Shown here: in pieces, positions 56,600 through 63,120 of the stretch
Numbering within the stretch: the first letter of the stretch is position 1
Layout of the letters: every line of letters starts with the position of its first letter
From: JAFARZ01 sp035651595
GTDB lineage: Bacteria > Actinomycetota > Actinomycetes > Streptosporangiales > Streptosporangiaceae
Direction: 5' to 3'
NCBI GenBank assembly: GCA_035651595.1
Contig: DASRFJ010000167.1
Span: 1 to 64,000 of the forward strand
Length of the DNA stretch: 64,000 nucleotides
Notes under the pieces: generated by a model
Told to the model about the DNA's origin: nothing
What the model saw: the letters and a program-made list of their open reading frames with translations, nothing else
Databases searched by the model: none
Program-made: the position numbers and the translations under genes

Positions 56600-57502
56600 G
56601 TGCAGCGGGGGATAGGGCCGCGCGGACGGCTAATCCGCAAGGGTGGCGCCGGGCTGATATCGGCCCTTGCCCCCGTCGTCGTCGGCGTGCTTCTGGCCTG
56701 CGCGTGGAACGCGACGGGAGGCAGTACGCAACGGGAGATCCAGGCTGGCCGCAATCCGATGCCGCCGTACGTGGGCACTGCCGCCGAGCAGGCCGCGGCC
56801 CAGGCCTGGGCCCGGATCACCCCGGCCTCCTCGGCACCGGCGACGTCCGGGTCGAGCGGAACGAGCGGAACGAGCGGCAGGCCCGGTGCCAGCGGCGCCA
56901 GGGGATCCAGTGGCGCCAGCGGATCCAGGGGTCCGGGCAGCGGGAACGGCACGAGCACGAACTGCGGGCACCGCGCGACGGCCACCCGCACGCCGACGTC
57001 AGGCGTCCGCCCCTCGGCGAGTCCCACCGCGAGTCCCACCGCGTCGGCTCCGGCCGCCACGCAGGTGACGATCGCTATCGGGGCAGTTGCAGACGACGGC
57101 GGTCCCGCCGGTCACCCGAGGCACCAGCCGCATCAGCCGGCCGCGCAGGGCAGCTCGCGGCAGGGGACCGGTCACGGGCCGCGCGGGCACCGGCAGCCCG
57201 CCAGCACGGCGACCTGCGCACCAGCGCCGGCGCCCGCGTCGACGCAGGGCGGCAAGGGCAGCAGCAAGAGCAAGGGCAAGGGTAAGACGAATACGCATTT
57301 GCGTGTTTCCGTGCCGTCAACGGCGTGGCCGGCGCGGCCGGGCTCAGCGGCTCCACTAGGCTCGTCTGCGGGAGAGCGCACGGCGATAGCCCGAGACGTG
57401 CGCGCGGTAGACAGACAGGCAAGGAGCCGGCGGTGGCCTCCATCGAAGCGATTCACGCTAGGCAGATCCTCGATTCGAGGGGAAACCCAACTCTTGAAGT
57501 AG
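56600..57502 (+). CDS. Putative exported low-complexity (collagen-like G/S/A-rich) protein
   Basis: A GTG at 56600 is preceded by AAGGGG at good spacing and opens a frame with a basic N-terminus and a hydrophobic segment (ISALAPVVVGVLLACAWNATGG, possibly a signal anchor). A Gly/Ser/Ala/Arg tract (TSGSSGTSGTSGRPGASGARGSSGASGS) and Pro/His/Gln/Lys-rich sequence follow. No family is recognised. The frame runs ~70 bp into the enolase gene, and its last ~60 residues look like out-of-frame translation. The true C-terminus may be earlier, or the gene may be decaying. In relatives this place between mazG and eno holds a secreted cell-wall protein. Confidence 0.45.
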   Translation: MQRGIGPRGRLIRKGGAGLISALAPVVVGVLLACAWNATGGSTQREIQAGRNPMPPYVGTAAEQAAAQAWARITPASSAPATSGSSGTSGTSGRPGASGARGSSGASGSRGPGSGNGTSTNCGHRATATRTPTSGVRPSASPTASPTASAPAATQVTIAIGAVADDGGPAGHPRHQPHQPAAQGSSRQGTGHGPRGHRQPASTATCAPAPAPASTQGGKGSSKSKGKGKTNTHLRVSVPSTAWPARPGSAAPLGSSAGERTAIARDVRAVDRQARSRRWPPSKRFTLGRSSIRGETQLLK

Positions 57503-58716
57503 AGGTAGCCCTCGACGACGGTACCGTCGGCCGGGCCGGCGTACCCAGCGGGGCATCGACCGGAGCGTTCGAGGCCGTTGAGCTCAGAGACGGCGGCAGC
57601 GAGTACGGCGGCAAGGCGGTCGGCCGCGCCGTGCAGGCTGTCATCGACGAGATCCAGCCGGAGCTTCTCGGTCACGAGGCCGACGACCAGCGGTTGATCG
57701 ACCAGGCCCTGATCGACCTCGACCGGACCCCGGACAAGTCCAGGCTCGGCGCGAACGCGCTGGTCGGCGTCAGTATCGCGGTGGCGCGGGCGGCCGCCGA
57801 CTCGAGCGGCCTGCCGCTGTTCCGCTACCTGGGCGGGCCGAACGCGTACTTGCTGCCGGTCCCGCTGATGAACATCCTGAACGGCGGGGCGCACGCCGAC
57901 AACAACGTGGACATACAGGAGTTCATGATCGCCCCGATCGGGGCGGCCACCTTCACCGAGGCGCTGCGCTGGGGCGCGGAGACGTATCACGCGTTGAAGG
58001 CGGTGATCAAGCAGCGCGGGCTGTCTACCGGCGTCGGCGACGAGGGCGGGTTCGCGCCCGACCTGGAGCACAACCGGGCGGCGCTCGACCTGATCGTCGA
58101 GGCGATCGGCAAGGCCGGGTTCAGTCCCGGCCAAGACATCGCCCTGGCCGTGGACGCGGCCGCGTCCGAGTTCTACGCCGAGGGCGCGTACAACTTCGAC
58201 GGCAAGGCGCGCTCCGCGGCGGAGATGGCGGCCGTGTACGCCGAGTGGCTCGACGCCTACCCGATCGTGTCCCTCGAGGACCCGCTTCAGGAAGAGGACT
58301 GGGACGGCTGGCAGGGGCTGGTCGCCAGCCTGGGTGACCGGGTTCAGCTGGTGGGCGACGACCTGTTCGTCACCAACCCGGTCCGGCTGCGTCGCGGCAT
58401 CGACGCGCGCGCGGCGAACTCGCTGCTGGTCAAGCTCAACCAGATCGGCACCGTCACCGAGACGCTGGACGCGGTCTCCATGGCCCAGCGGGCCGGGTTC
58501 ACGTGCGTGATCAGCCACCGCTCTGGCGAGACCGACGACAGCACGATCTCCGACCTGGCCGTGGCGACCAACAGCGGGCAGATCAAGACCGGTGCGCCGG
58601 CCCGCGGTGAACGGGTCGCCAAGTACAACCAGCTGCTCCGGATCGAGGAGCTCCTCGGCGACGCGGCAAGGTACGCGGGCGCGAGCGCCTACCCGCGGTT
58701 CGCCAGCAAGGGCTGA
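57433..58716 (+). CDS. eno: Enolase (phosphopyruvate hydratase)
   Basis: This 427-residue glycolytic enzyme converts 2-phosphoglycerate to phosphoenolpyruvate. The start IEAIHARQILDSRGNPTLEVEV, GVPSGASTGAFEAVELRDG, VPLMNILNGGAHADNNVDIQEFMI, the VGDEGGFAPD loop, the SLEDPLQEEDWDGW metal-ligand region, VKLNQIGTVTET (catalytic Lys) and SHRSGETDDS (C-terminal signature) are all intact. GTG 57433 has AAGGAG (57421-57426) six bases upstream. It begins the conserved eno - divIC - DUF501 - ppx - UDG gene string, all joined by 1-4 bp overlaps. Confidence 0.98.
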   Translation: MASIEAIHARQILDSRGNPTLEVEVALDDGTVGRAGVPSGASTGAFEAVELRDGGSEYGGKAVGRAVQAVIDEIQPELLGHEADDQRLIDQALIDLDRTPDKSRLGANALVGVSIAVARAAADSSGLPLFRYLGGPNAYLLPVPLMNILNGGAHADNNVDIQEFMIAPIGAATFTEALRWGAETYHALKAVIKQRGLSTGVGDEGGFAPDLEHNRAALDLIVEAIGKAGFSPGQDIALAVDAAASEFYAEGAYNFDGKARSAAEMAAVYAEWLDAYPIVSLEDPLQEEDWDGWQGLVASLGDRVQLVGDDLFVTNPVRLRRGIDARAANSLLVKLNQIGTVTETLDAVSMAQRAGFTCVISHRSGETDDSTISDLAVATNSGQIKTGAPARGERVAKYNQLLRIEELLGDAARYAGASAYPRFASKG

Positions 58717-59123
58717 TGGACGGCCGGCCCTGCCCGGCACCCCCTGGCGGCCAGGCGAGGCTGACCAGCCGGGCGGCGGTGCTTGCCGTGGTCATCTGCG
58801 CGATTGCGCTGAGCCTGGCGTACCCGGTGCGCGAGTACATCGCGCAGCGGCAGACCATCGACCAGCTGGTGGCCGAACAGCAGATGATGCGGGCCCAGAT
58901 CAGCAAGCTGCTCGCCGAGCGCGGCCAGCTCAAAGACCCCGCTTACATCGAGCAGCTCGCCGAGACATCCGAGCACATGTGCTTCCCCGGCGAGCAGTGC
59001 TACATCGTGACCAACGGCCAGTCGGTGATCGGTCTGCCGCGACCGGCCAAGCCCGGGCCGGCGCCGTGGTACGCGAAGCTATGGCAGTCCGTCCAGCAGG
59101 CCGACCAGAGCCCCGGCAAGTGA
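58716..59123 (+). CDS. Septum formation initiator FtsB/DivIC family protein
   Basis: This 135-residue bitopic membrane protein has a short cytosolic N-terminus, TM at about 18-38 (AAVLAVVICAIALSLAYPV), an extracytoplasmic coiled-coil (REYIAQRQTIDQLVAEQQMMRAQISKLLAERGQL) and the DPAYIEQLAE motif of DivIC/FtsB. It acts in the divisome with FtsL/FtsQ. Its ATG shares one base with the enolase stop, the standard actinobacterial arrangement. Confidence 0.93.
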   Translation: MDGRPCPAPPGGQARLTSRAAVLAVVICAIALSLAYPVREYIAQRQTIDQLVAEQQMMRAQISKLLAERGQLKDPAYIEQLAETSEHMCFPGEQCYIVTNGQSVIGLPRPAKPGPAPWYAKLWQSVQQADQSPGK

Positions 59124-59623
59124 TCTCGCCACGGGACGAGGCGGCGATCGCCGCCCAGCTCGGGCGGCCGCCGCGCGGGCTGCTCGGGGTGGCTCACCGC
59201 TGCCCGTGCGGGCTGCCCGACGTCGCCGAGACGGCGCCGCGGCTGCCCGACGGTACCCCGTTCCCGACGCTCTACTACCTGACCTGTCCCCGGGCGGTCG
59301 CCGCGATCGGCGGACTGGAGGCGTCCGGCTTGATGCGGGAGATGACCGAACGACTGGCCGACGACGGCACGCTCCGCCAGCGATATGTCGCGGCGCACCA
59401 GGATTACCTGGCCCGGCGCGACGCGGCGGCCGCGGTGGCGGGCGTCCCGCCGCTGCCGTCCGGCACCCAGTCGGCGGGCGGGATGCCGGAGCGGGTCAAG
59501 TGCCTGCACGCCCTCGCCGCGCACGAGCTGGCGGTCGAGGACGTGAACCCGTTCGGTCGTGCCGCGCTCGACGCCATCGGCGACTGGTGGTCGGCCGGAC
59601 CATGCGTCGAGGAGGCGCCGTGA
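59120..59623 (+). CDS. DUF501 domain-containing protein
   Basis: This 167-residue cytosolic protein has the DUF501 signature: LGRPPRGLLGVAHRCPCGLPDVAETAPRLPDGTPFPTLYYLTCPRAVAAIGGLEASGLMREM and MPERVKCLHALAAHELA. Conserved Cys and His residues suggest metal binding. Function is unknown; it is nearly always found between divIC and ppx in actinobacteria. The GTG start overlaps the divIC-like stop and its own stop overlaps the next GTG. Confidence 0.92.
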   Translation: MISPRDEAAIAAQLGRPPRGLLGVAHRCPCGLPDVAETAPRLPDGTPFPTLYYLTCPRAVAAIGGLEASGLMREMTERLADDGTLRQRYVAAHQDYLARRDAAAAVAGVPPLPSGTQSAGGMPERVKCLHALAAHELAVEDVNPFGRAALDAIGDWWSAGPCVEEAP

Positions 59624-60534
59624 CACGACGAGTGGCCGCCATCGACTGCGGGACCAATTCGCTGCGGCTGCTGGTGGCGGACGTCGGTGAGCGCGCGCTG
59701 ACCGACGTGGTGCGCCGGATGGAGATCATCCGGCTGGGACAGGGCGTGGACAAGACCGGCCGGCTCGCGCCCGAGGCGCTGGACCGGATGACCGCCGTGC
59801 TCCGCGACTACGCCGCGGTCATCAAGAAAACCGGGGCGAGCCAGGTCCGCATGGTCGCGACAAGCGCGACCAGGGACGCGGAGAACGCCGCGGAGTTCGT
59901 CCGCCGGGTGGAAGACGTGCTCGGCGCGCCGCCGGAGGTGCTCACCGGCGACGCCGAGGCGCGCCTGTCATTCACCGGCGCGACCGCGGAACTGGACGAG
60001 GCCGGCCCCTACCTGGTGACCGATATCGGCGGCGGCTCGACCGAGTTCGTGCTCGGCTCGCCGGGCGGCTCCGATATCCGGGCCATCTCCGTTGACATCG
60101 GCTGTGTCCGGCTCACCGAGCGCCACCTGCACGGTGACCCGCCGGCCGGCGCGGAGATCGCGGCCGCGGTCGCCGACATCGACGCCGCACTCGACGTGGT
60201 GGCGACCGCCATCCCGGTGGCCCAGGCCCGCACGCTGATCGGTCTGGCCGGGTCGGTGGCGACCGTGGTGGGCATCGCCATCGGCTTGGTGGCATACGAG
60301 AGCGAGCGCATCCATCACGCAAGCGCCTCCGCCGCCGACGTGCACGCCGTCGCTACCTCGCTGCTCGCCCAGTCCAGCGCGGATCGTGCCATGATCGGCA
60401 TCATGCACCCAGGGCGGGCGGACGTGATCGGTGGCGGCGCGCTGGTGCTCGACGAAATCATGCGACGGTTCGGGTTCGCCGAAGTCCTGGCCAGCGAGCA
60501 CGACATCCTCGACGGCATCGCGCGGGCGCTGTGA
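59620..60534 (+). CDS. Ppx/GppA family exopolyphosphatase / pppGpp phosphatase
   Basis: This 304-residue protein of the ASKHA fold starts RRVAAIDCGTNSLRLLVADV and has ATSATRDAENAAEF, the second phosphate loop VTDIGGGSTEFVLGS, LIGLAGSVATVVGIAIGL and RADVIGGGALVLDEIM. It hydrolyses terminal phosphates of polyphosphate or pppGpp; actinobacterial genomes carry two such genes (ppx1/ppx2) and this short form without the C-terminal domain matches them. It overlaps DUF501 and the UDG gene by 4 bp. Confidence 0.94.
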   Translation: MTRRVAAIDCGTNSLRLLVADVGERALTDVVRRMEIIRLGQGVDKTGRLAPEALDRMTAVLRDYAAVIKKTGASQVRMVATSATRDAENAAEFVRRVEDVLGAPPEVLTGDAEARLSFTGATAELDEAGPYLVTDIGGGSTEFVLGSPGGSDIRAISVDIGCVRLTERHLHGDPPAGAEIAAAVADIDAALDVVATAIPVAQARTLIGLAGSVATVVGIAIGLVAYESERIHHASASAADVHAVATSLLAQSSADRAMIGIMHPGRADVIGGGALVLDEIMRRFGFAEVLASEHDILDGIARAL

Positions 60535-61388
60535 GCGCGGACCCACCGCCGCCCGGCCCGGTGCCGCCCGGCACCGGCTGGCCAGAGGATCCCGCCCGGC
60601 CCGACACGCCAGTGGCGCACGACGCGCCGGAAGTGATTGAGCTGGCCGCCAGTGCGGGGACGCTGGCCGAGCTGACCGCCAGGCAGTCCGTCTGCCGGGC
60701 CTGCCCGCGCCTGGTGGCCTGGCGTGAGCAGCTGGCGGCGCAGCGGCGCAAGTCGTTCCGCGACGAGCGCTACTGGGGCCGCCCCATCCCCGGCTGGGGC
60801 TCGGACCGGCCGCGGGTGCTGATCGTCGGGCTCGCTCCGGCCGGGCACGGCGGCAACCGGACCGGCCGTATCTTCACCGGCGACCGCAGCGGAGACTTTC
60901 TGTACGCCTCGCTCTACCGGTGCGGCCTGGCGGCCCAGCCGGAAAGCGTGACCGCCGGGGACGGCCAGCGGCTCATCGGCGCCCGGATGGCCGCCGCGGT
61001 TCGCTGCGCGCCCCCGGACAACAAGCCCACCCCGCAGGAACGGCTCAGCTGCGAGCCCTGGCTGGCCACCGAGGTCGCCATGGTGGCCGACAGCGTGCGC
61101 GTCATCGTCTGCCTCGGCGGGTTCGCCTGGCAGGCCGTGTGGCCGGCGCTGCGCGAGGCTGGTTTCGTCGTGCCCCGGCCGCGACCCGCGTTCGGCCACG
61201 GCGTCGAGGTGCCACTCACCCGCGCGGACAGCGCGGACAGCGCTGCGGAACCGGTGCTCCTGCTCGGCTGCTATCACCCGAGCCAGCAGAACACATTCAC
61301 CGGCCGGGTGACGCCGCCCATGCTGGACACCGTATTGACGCGGGCTACCGCCTATGCTAACCCCCGGGGGGACGGTTCCCCGCCTTAA
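60531..61388 (+). CDS. Uracil-DNA glycosylase, type 5 (UdgB-like)
   Basis: This 285-residue DNA repair enzyme has four N-terminal-domain cysteines consistent with a 4Fe-4S cluster (CRACPRLVAW, RCAPP, SCEPW). The family-5 active-site loop GLAPAGHGGNRTGRIFTGDRSGD lacks the catalytic polar residue of families 1-3, and GCYHPSQQNTFTGR is the second motif. It removes uracil or other deaminated bases. A disordered ~30-residue proline-rich N-terminus precedes the domain. The GTG start overlaps the ppx stop. It is the last gene of the eno operon. Confidence 0.93.
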   Translation: MSADPPPPGPVPPGTGWPEDPARPDTPVAHDAPEVIELAASAGTLAELTARQSVCRACPRLVAWREQLAAQRRKSFRDERYWGRPIPGWGSDRPRVLIVGLAPAGHGGNRTGRIFTGDRSGDFLYASLYRCGLAAQPESVTAGDGQRLIGARMAAAVRCAPPDNKPTPQERLSCEPWLATEVAMVADSVRVIVCLGGFAWQAVWPALREAGFVVPRPRPAFGHGVEVPLTRADSADSAAEPVLLLGCYHPSQQNTFTGRVTPPMLDTVLTRATAYANPRGDGSPP

Positions 61389-61516
61389 ATGAGAAGCATC
61401 TAGCTTGATTACGTAGCGCTAATGTCGATCATGCGATTATCACGCTCTGCATTTACGCGCAGAAATTGTACCGAGTTGTTGCCGGTTACTTTGTAGTTAG
61501 GCATTTATTGTGGCGC

Positions 61517-61522
61517 TATTAT
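61517..61522 (+). promoter_or_regulatory. Candidate -10 element for the tRNA gene
   Basis: TATTAT lies 6 bp before the tRNA acceptor stem, within an unusually AT-rich ~140-bp leader (61389-61528). A matching -35 element at normal spacing was not clear (TTGTAG at 61491-61496 is 20 bp away). Confidence 0.35.
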
Positions 61523-61528
61523 GAAGTC

Positions 61529-61605
61529 ACCCCCGTAGCCCAACGGAAGAGGCCGGCCCCCTAAAAGGGTCCCCAGTGTCGGTTCGACTCCGACCGGGGG
61601 TACCA
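61529..61605 (+). tRNA. Class I tRNA with encoded CCA and atypical anticodon loop (apparent UAA)
   Basis: The sequence folds as a cloverleaf. The acceptor ACCCCCG/CGGGGGT is followed by A73 and an encoded CCA, the D-stem is GCC/GGC, and the T-arm is GTCGG-TTCGACT-CCGAC. The anticodon stem GGCCC/GGGTC encloses the seven-base loop CCTAAAA (61560-61566). By position this gives anticodon TAA (UAA, reading UUA leucine codons), but base 33 is C instead of the almost universal U. The variable loop is short, unlike any leucine tRNA. If the reading register shifted by one, the anticodon would be AAA. It may be a specialised tRNA, a suppressor-like tRNA or a decayed copy. Confidence 0.75.
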
Positions 61606-61710
61606 CCCGTTCCGGCACACGCCGAGAATGCCAATTCCCGCGCTCGCTAACCGCGCCCACTTGCCGCGCCCCCACCGAACCCGCCCGCGCCGCCGCGCCC
61701 GTCCGTCCCC

Positions 61711-61760
61711 ACCCGCACGCGCAGGTCAGCACCGCACCCGCACGCGCAGGTCAGCACCGC
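61711..61760. repeat. Perfect 25-bp tandem duplication
   Basis: The unit beginning ACCCGCACGCGCAGGTCAGC and ending ACCGC occurs twice in immediate succession (61711-61735 and 61736-61760), with a partial third copy (ATCCGCGTACCAGCAC). Recent duplication is likely; function is unknown. Confidence 0.85.
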
Positions 61761-61907
61761 ATCCGCGTACCAGCACACGCAGCCGGGTGCCATCGCCGCG
61801 CCCGCCGCCCACCTGCCCCGGCCCCGTCGCCCACCACCTGGGCCCACCCGCCCAGGCGCCCACCTGCACCCCGCCCGGACGCTATGCAATCCGTTGCCGC
61901 GTCGCCG

Positions 61908-62066
61908 GCACGTGCTATCGCCACATGCACGTGCGCTCCCGCGACCCGCCTGCACGTGCAGATGAACCTTTCCAGGGCGACCATTTCGGCGCACTGATTT
62001 CCTTGCTGCACGTTCTCCTGTATGCGCATGTGCGCGATTCATTTGCAAAAAGCTGATGCACGTGCA
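61908..62066. promoter_or_regulatory. Array of TGCACGTGCA-type palindromes
   Basis: Two perfect 10-bp palindromes TGCACGTGCA (61951-61960 and 62057-62066) occur with partial ones at 61908-61915 (GCACGTGC), 61926-61934 (TGCACGTGC) and 62007-62013 (TGCACGT), all inside 160 bp. Spacings are not uniform. The density suggests a multi-site protein-binding region, although no adjacent gene clearly depends on it. Confidence 0.45.
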
Positions 62067-62305
62067 AGTCATTACGCGCGGGGGTCCGCACCCGTGGCAC
62101 CGCCCGCCCGTTTAGGCCAATCGCGCCGCGCCATTCCAGGTGATGGCCCGCAGTCAATCGAGACTCATTGATCGTCGCCCCGCGTCGGCCCGAGCCGCGT
62201 CGGCCCGAGCCTTCCATAACTCAGCGTACCCTGGCGACGCTCGGCCAAATACTTAAATAGGGCAATCGCGTCAAATTGCCTCCCGACGAGTGGCCAATAG
62301 CGTGA

Positions 62306-62417
62306 TTGCATACAATTACCGATCGGTTAATGTGACTCAAGTGCCGCAAGAGGCCGCTGCGCGTCAAAAAAGGGTCACATGTTAAGAAAGGCGCCAGATC
62401 TGGCGCCTTTCTTAACA
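62306..62417 (+). ncRNA. Candidate small RNA transcription unit
   Basis: A promoter-like pair, TTGCAT (62306-62311) and TAATGT (62328-62333) with a 16-bp spacer, contains a perfect palindrome ACCGATCGGT (62318-62327), as expected for an operator. About 50 bp downstream lies the perfect palindrome at 62380-62417 ending in TTTCTT, a possible terminator. No frame between them could encode a protein. The unit would give an RNA of about 75-80 nt. This is prediction from pattern only. Confidence 0.35.
62380..62417. terminator. Perfect 38-bp palindrome, probable bidirectional terminator
   Basis: TGTTAAGAAAGGCGCCAGA is followed directly by its exact reverse complement. The GC-rich core GGCGCCA-GATC-TGGCGCC is bordered by A-rich/T-rich ends (AAGAAA and TTTCTT) on both sides, the form of an intrinsic terminator that works in both directions. 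It may end the leftward transcript of the DUF4287-like gene and the candidate small RNA on the plus strand. Confidence 0.65.
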
Positions 62418-62504
62418 CAAAGCACTTTTCCAACACGGAAGGCGGACACGTCTCGGGCCACAAAGGGGACGAAAGCCGTATACCGCCATGCGCAGCCGGA
62501 GAAA

Positions 62505-62640
62505 AGCGGTCCAAGTAGCCGGGAAAGCGGTCCAGGCGGCTGGTCGAAGCGGTCCAGGCGGCTGGGCGAAGCGGGTCCAGCCGGCCGGGGCAGCGTCCAG
62601 GCGGCCGCGGGGAAGCGCCACGCGCGGCCGGAAAAAGTGG
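62505..62640. repeat. Degenerate ~22-bp tandem repeat tract
   Basis: Variants of AAGCGGTCCAGGCGGCTGG(G/T)CG follow one another five to six times with drifting length and sequence (AAGCGGTCCAAGTAGCCGGG, AAGCGGGTCCAGCCGGCCGG, AGCGTCCAGGCGGCCGCGG). The flanks GAAAGCCGTATACC...GCAGCCGG and GAAAGCCGCATAACACC...GCAGCCGG are themselves similar. It looks non-coding. Confidence 0.6.
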
Positions 62641-62795
62641 CCCGGGGAGCGGGAAGAGAACGAAAGCCGCATAACACCGCGGGCAGCCGGACGACACGCA
62701 GCGGAAGCAGCGGCAACACGCGGCTGGAGCGGTCTCAGTGACCGCTGCAAGAACACCGCCACGGGCAGGCCGTCGGCGGGTGGGCGAGGAAGCTG

Positions 62796-63029
62796 TCAGG
62801 CGCCGTTCAGGCGGAGGCGGCGGCGCATCTCGTACTCGTGCACGATGGCGTGCGCGTAACCGCAGGAGATTCCGGCGTCGTCCGCCAGCCAGTGCACACG
62901 CTCTTCCCGGCGGAGGAACGCGGGTCCGGATTCAAGGCGGCTGAACCACTCAGCGAGGTCACGGCCGGTTACGACCGGGATGCGGGCAATGAGGCTGCTG
63001 TGCATGCTCGGCGAGTGGGTCAGTGACAT
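62796..63029 (-). CDS. Small DUF4287-like protein
   Basis: This 77-residue protein has two recognisable segments, PVVTGRDLAEWFSRLESG and EERVHWLADDAGISCGYAHAIVHEYEMRRRLRL. The pattern resembles the short DUF4287 family (a helix pair with a W-L-x(6)-G-x-G-x-A-H-A core). ATG 63029 is preceded by GGAGG at five bases, which decides the start. Function is unknown. It is a single gene leftward, with about 90 bp of leader before the thiolase gene's stop. Confidence 0.65.
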   Translation of the reverse strand: MSLTHSPSMHSSLIARIPVVTGRDLAEWFSRLESGPAFLRREERVHWLADDAGISCGYAHAIVHEYEMRRRLRLNGA

Positions 63030-63120
63030 AAGCACCTCCGGGTTGCTCCTCTTAAAGTGAGCGTGCCTTACCAGAGGCCTCCTGACAACCCCTGAGGGTT
63101 ACCAAATTTTAACCAAGCGA

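Larger units (their letters stand above)
61606..62795. other. 1.2-kb non-coding stretch with repeats and palindromes
   Basis: No frame here has both a ribosome binding site and plausible protein composition. The stretch contains a 25-bp tandem duplication (61711-61760), a run of TGCACGTGCA-type palindromes (61908-62066), an AT-rich promoter-like segment (about 62245-62335), a perfect 38-bp palindrome (62380-62417) and a degenerate ~22-bp repeat tract (about 62505-62640). No integrase gene or repeat of the tRNA 3' end was found, so an integrated element is not supported. Confidence 0.6.

Noticed and set aside
61628..62056. Arg/Pro/His-rich frames after the tRNA
   Set aside because: Composition follows the GC-rich tandem repeats; no initiation signals and no coherent protein features.
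61529..62795. Integrated element or attachment site downstream of the tRNA
   Set aside because: No integrase, no duplicate of the tRNA 3' end and no phage or plasmid genes were seen in the following 1.2 kb.
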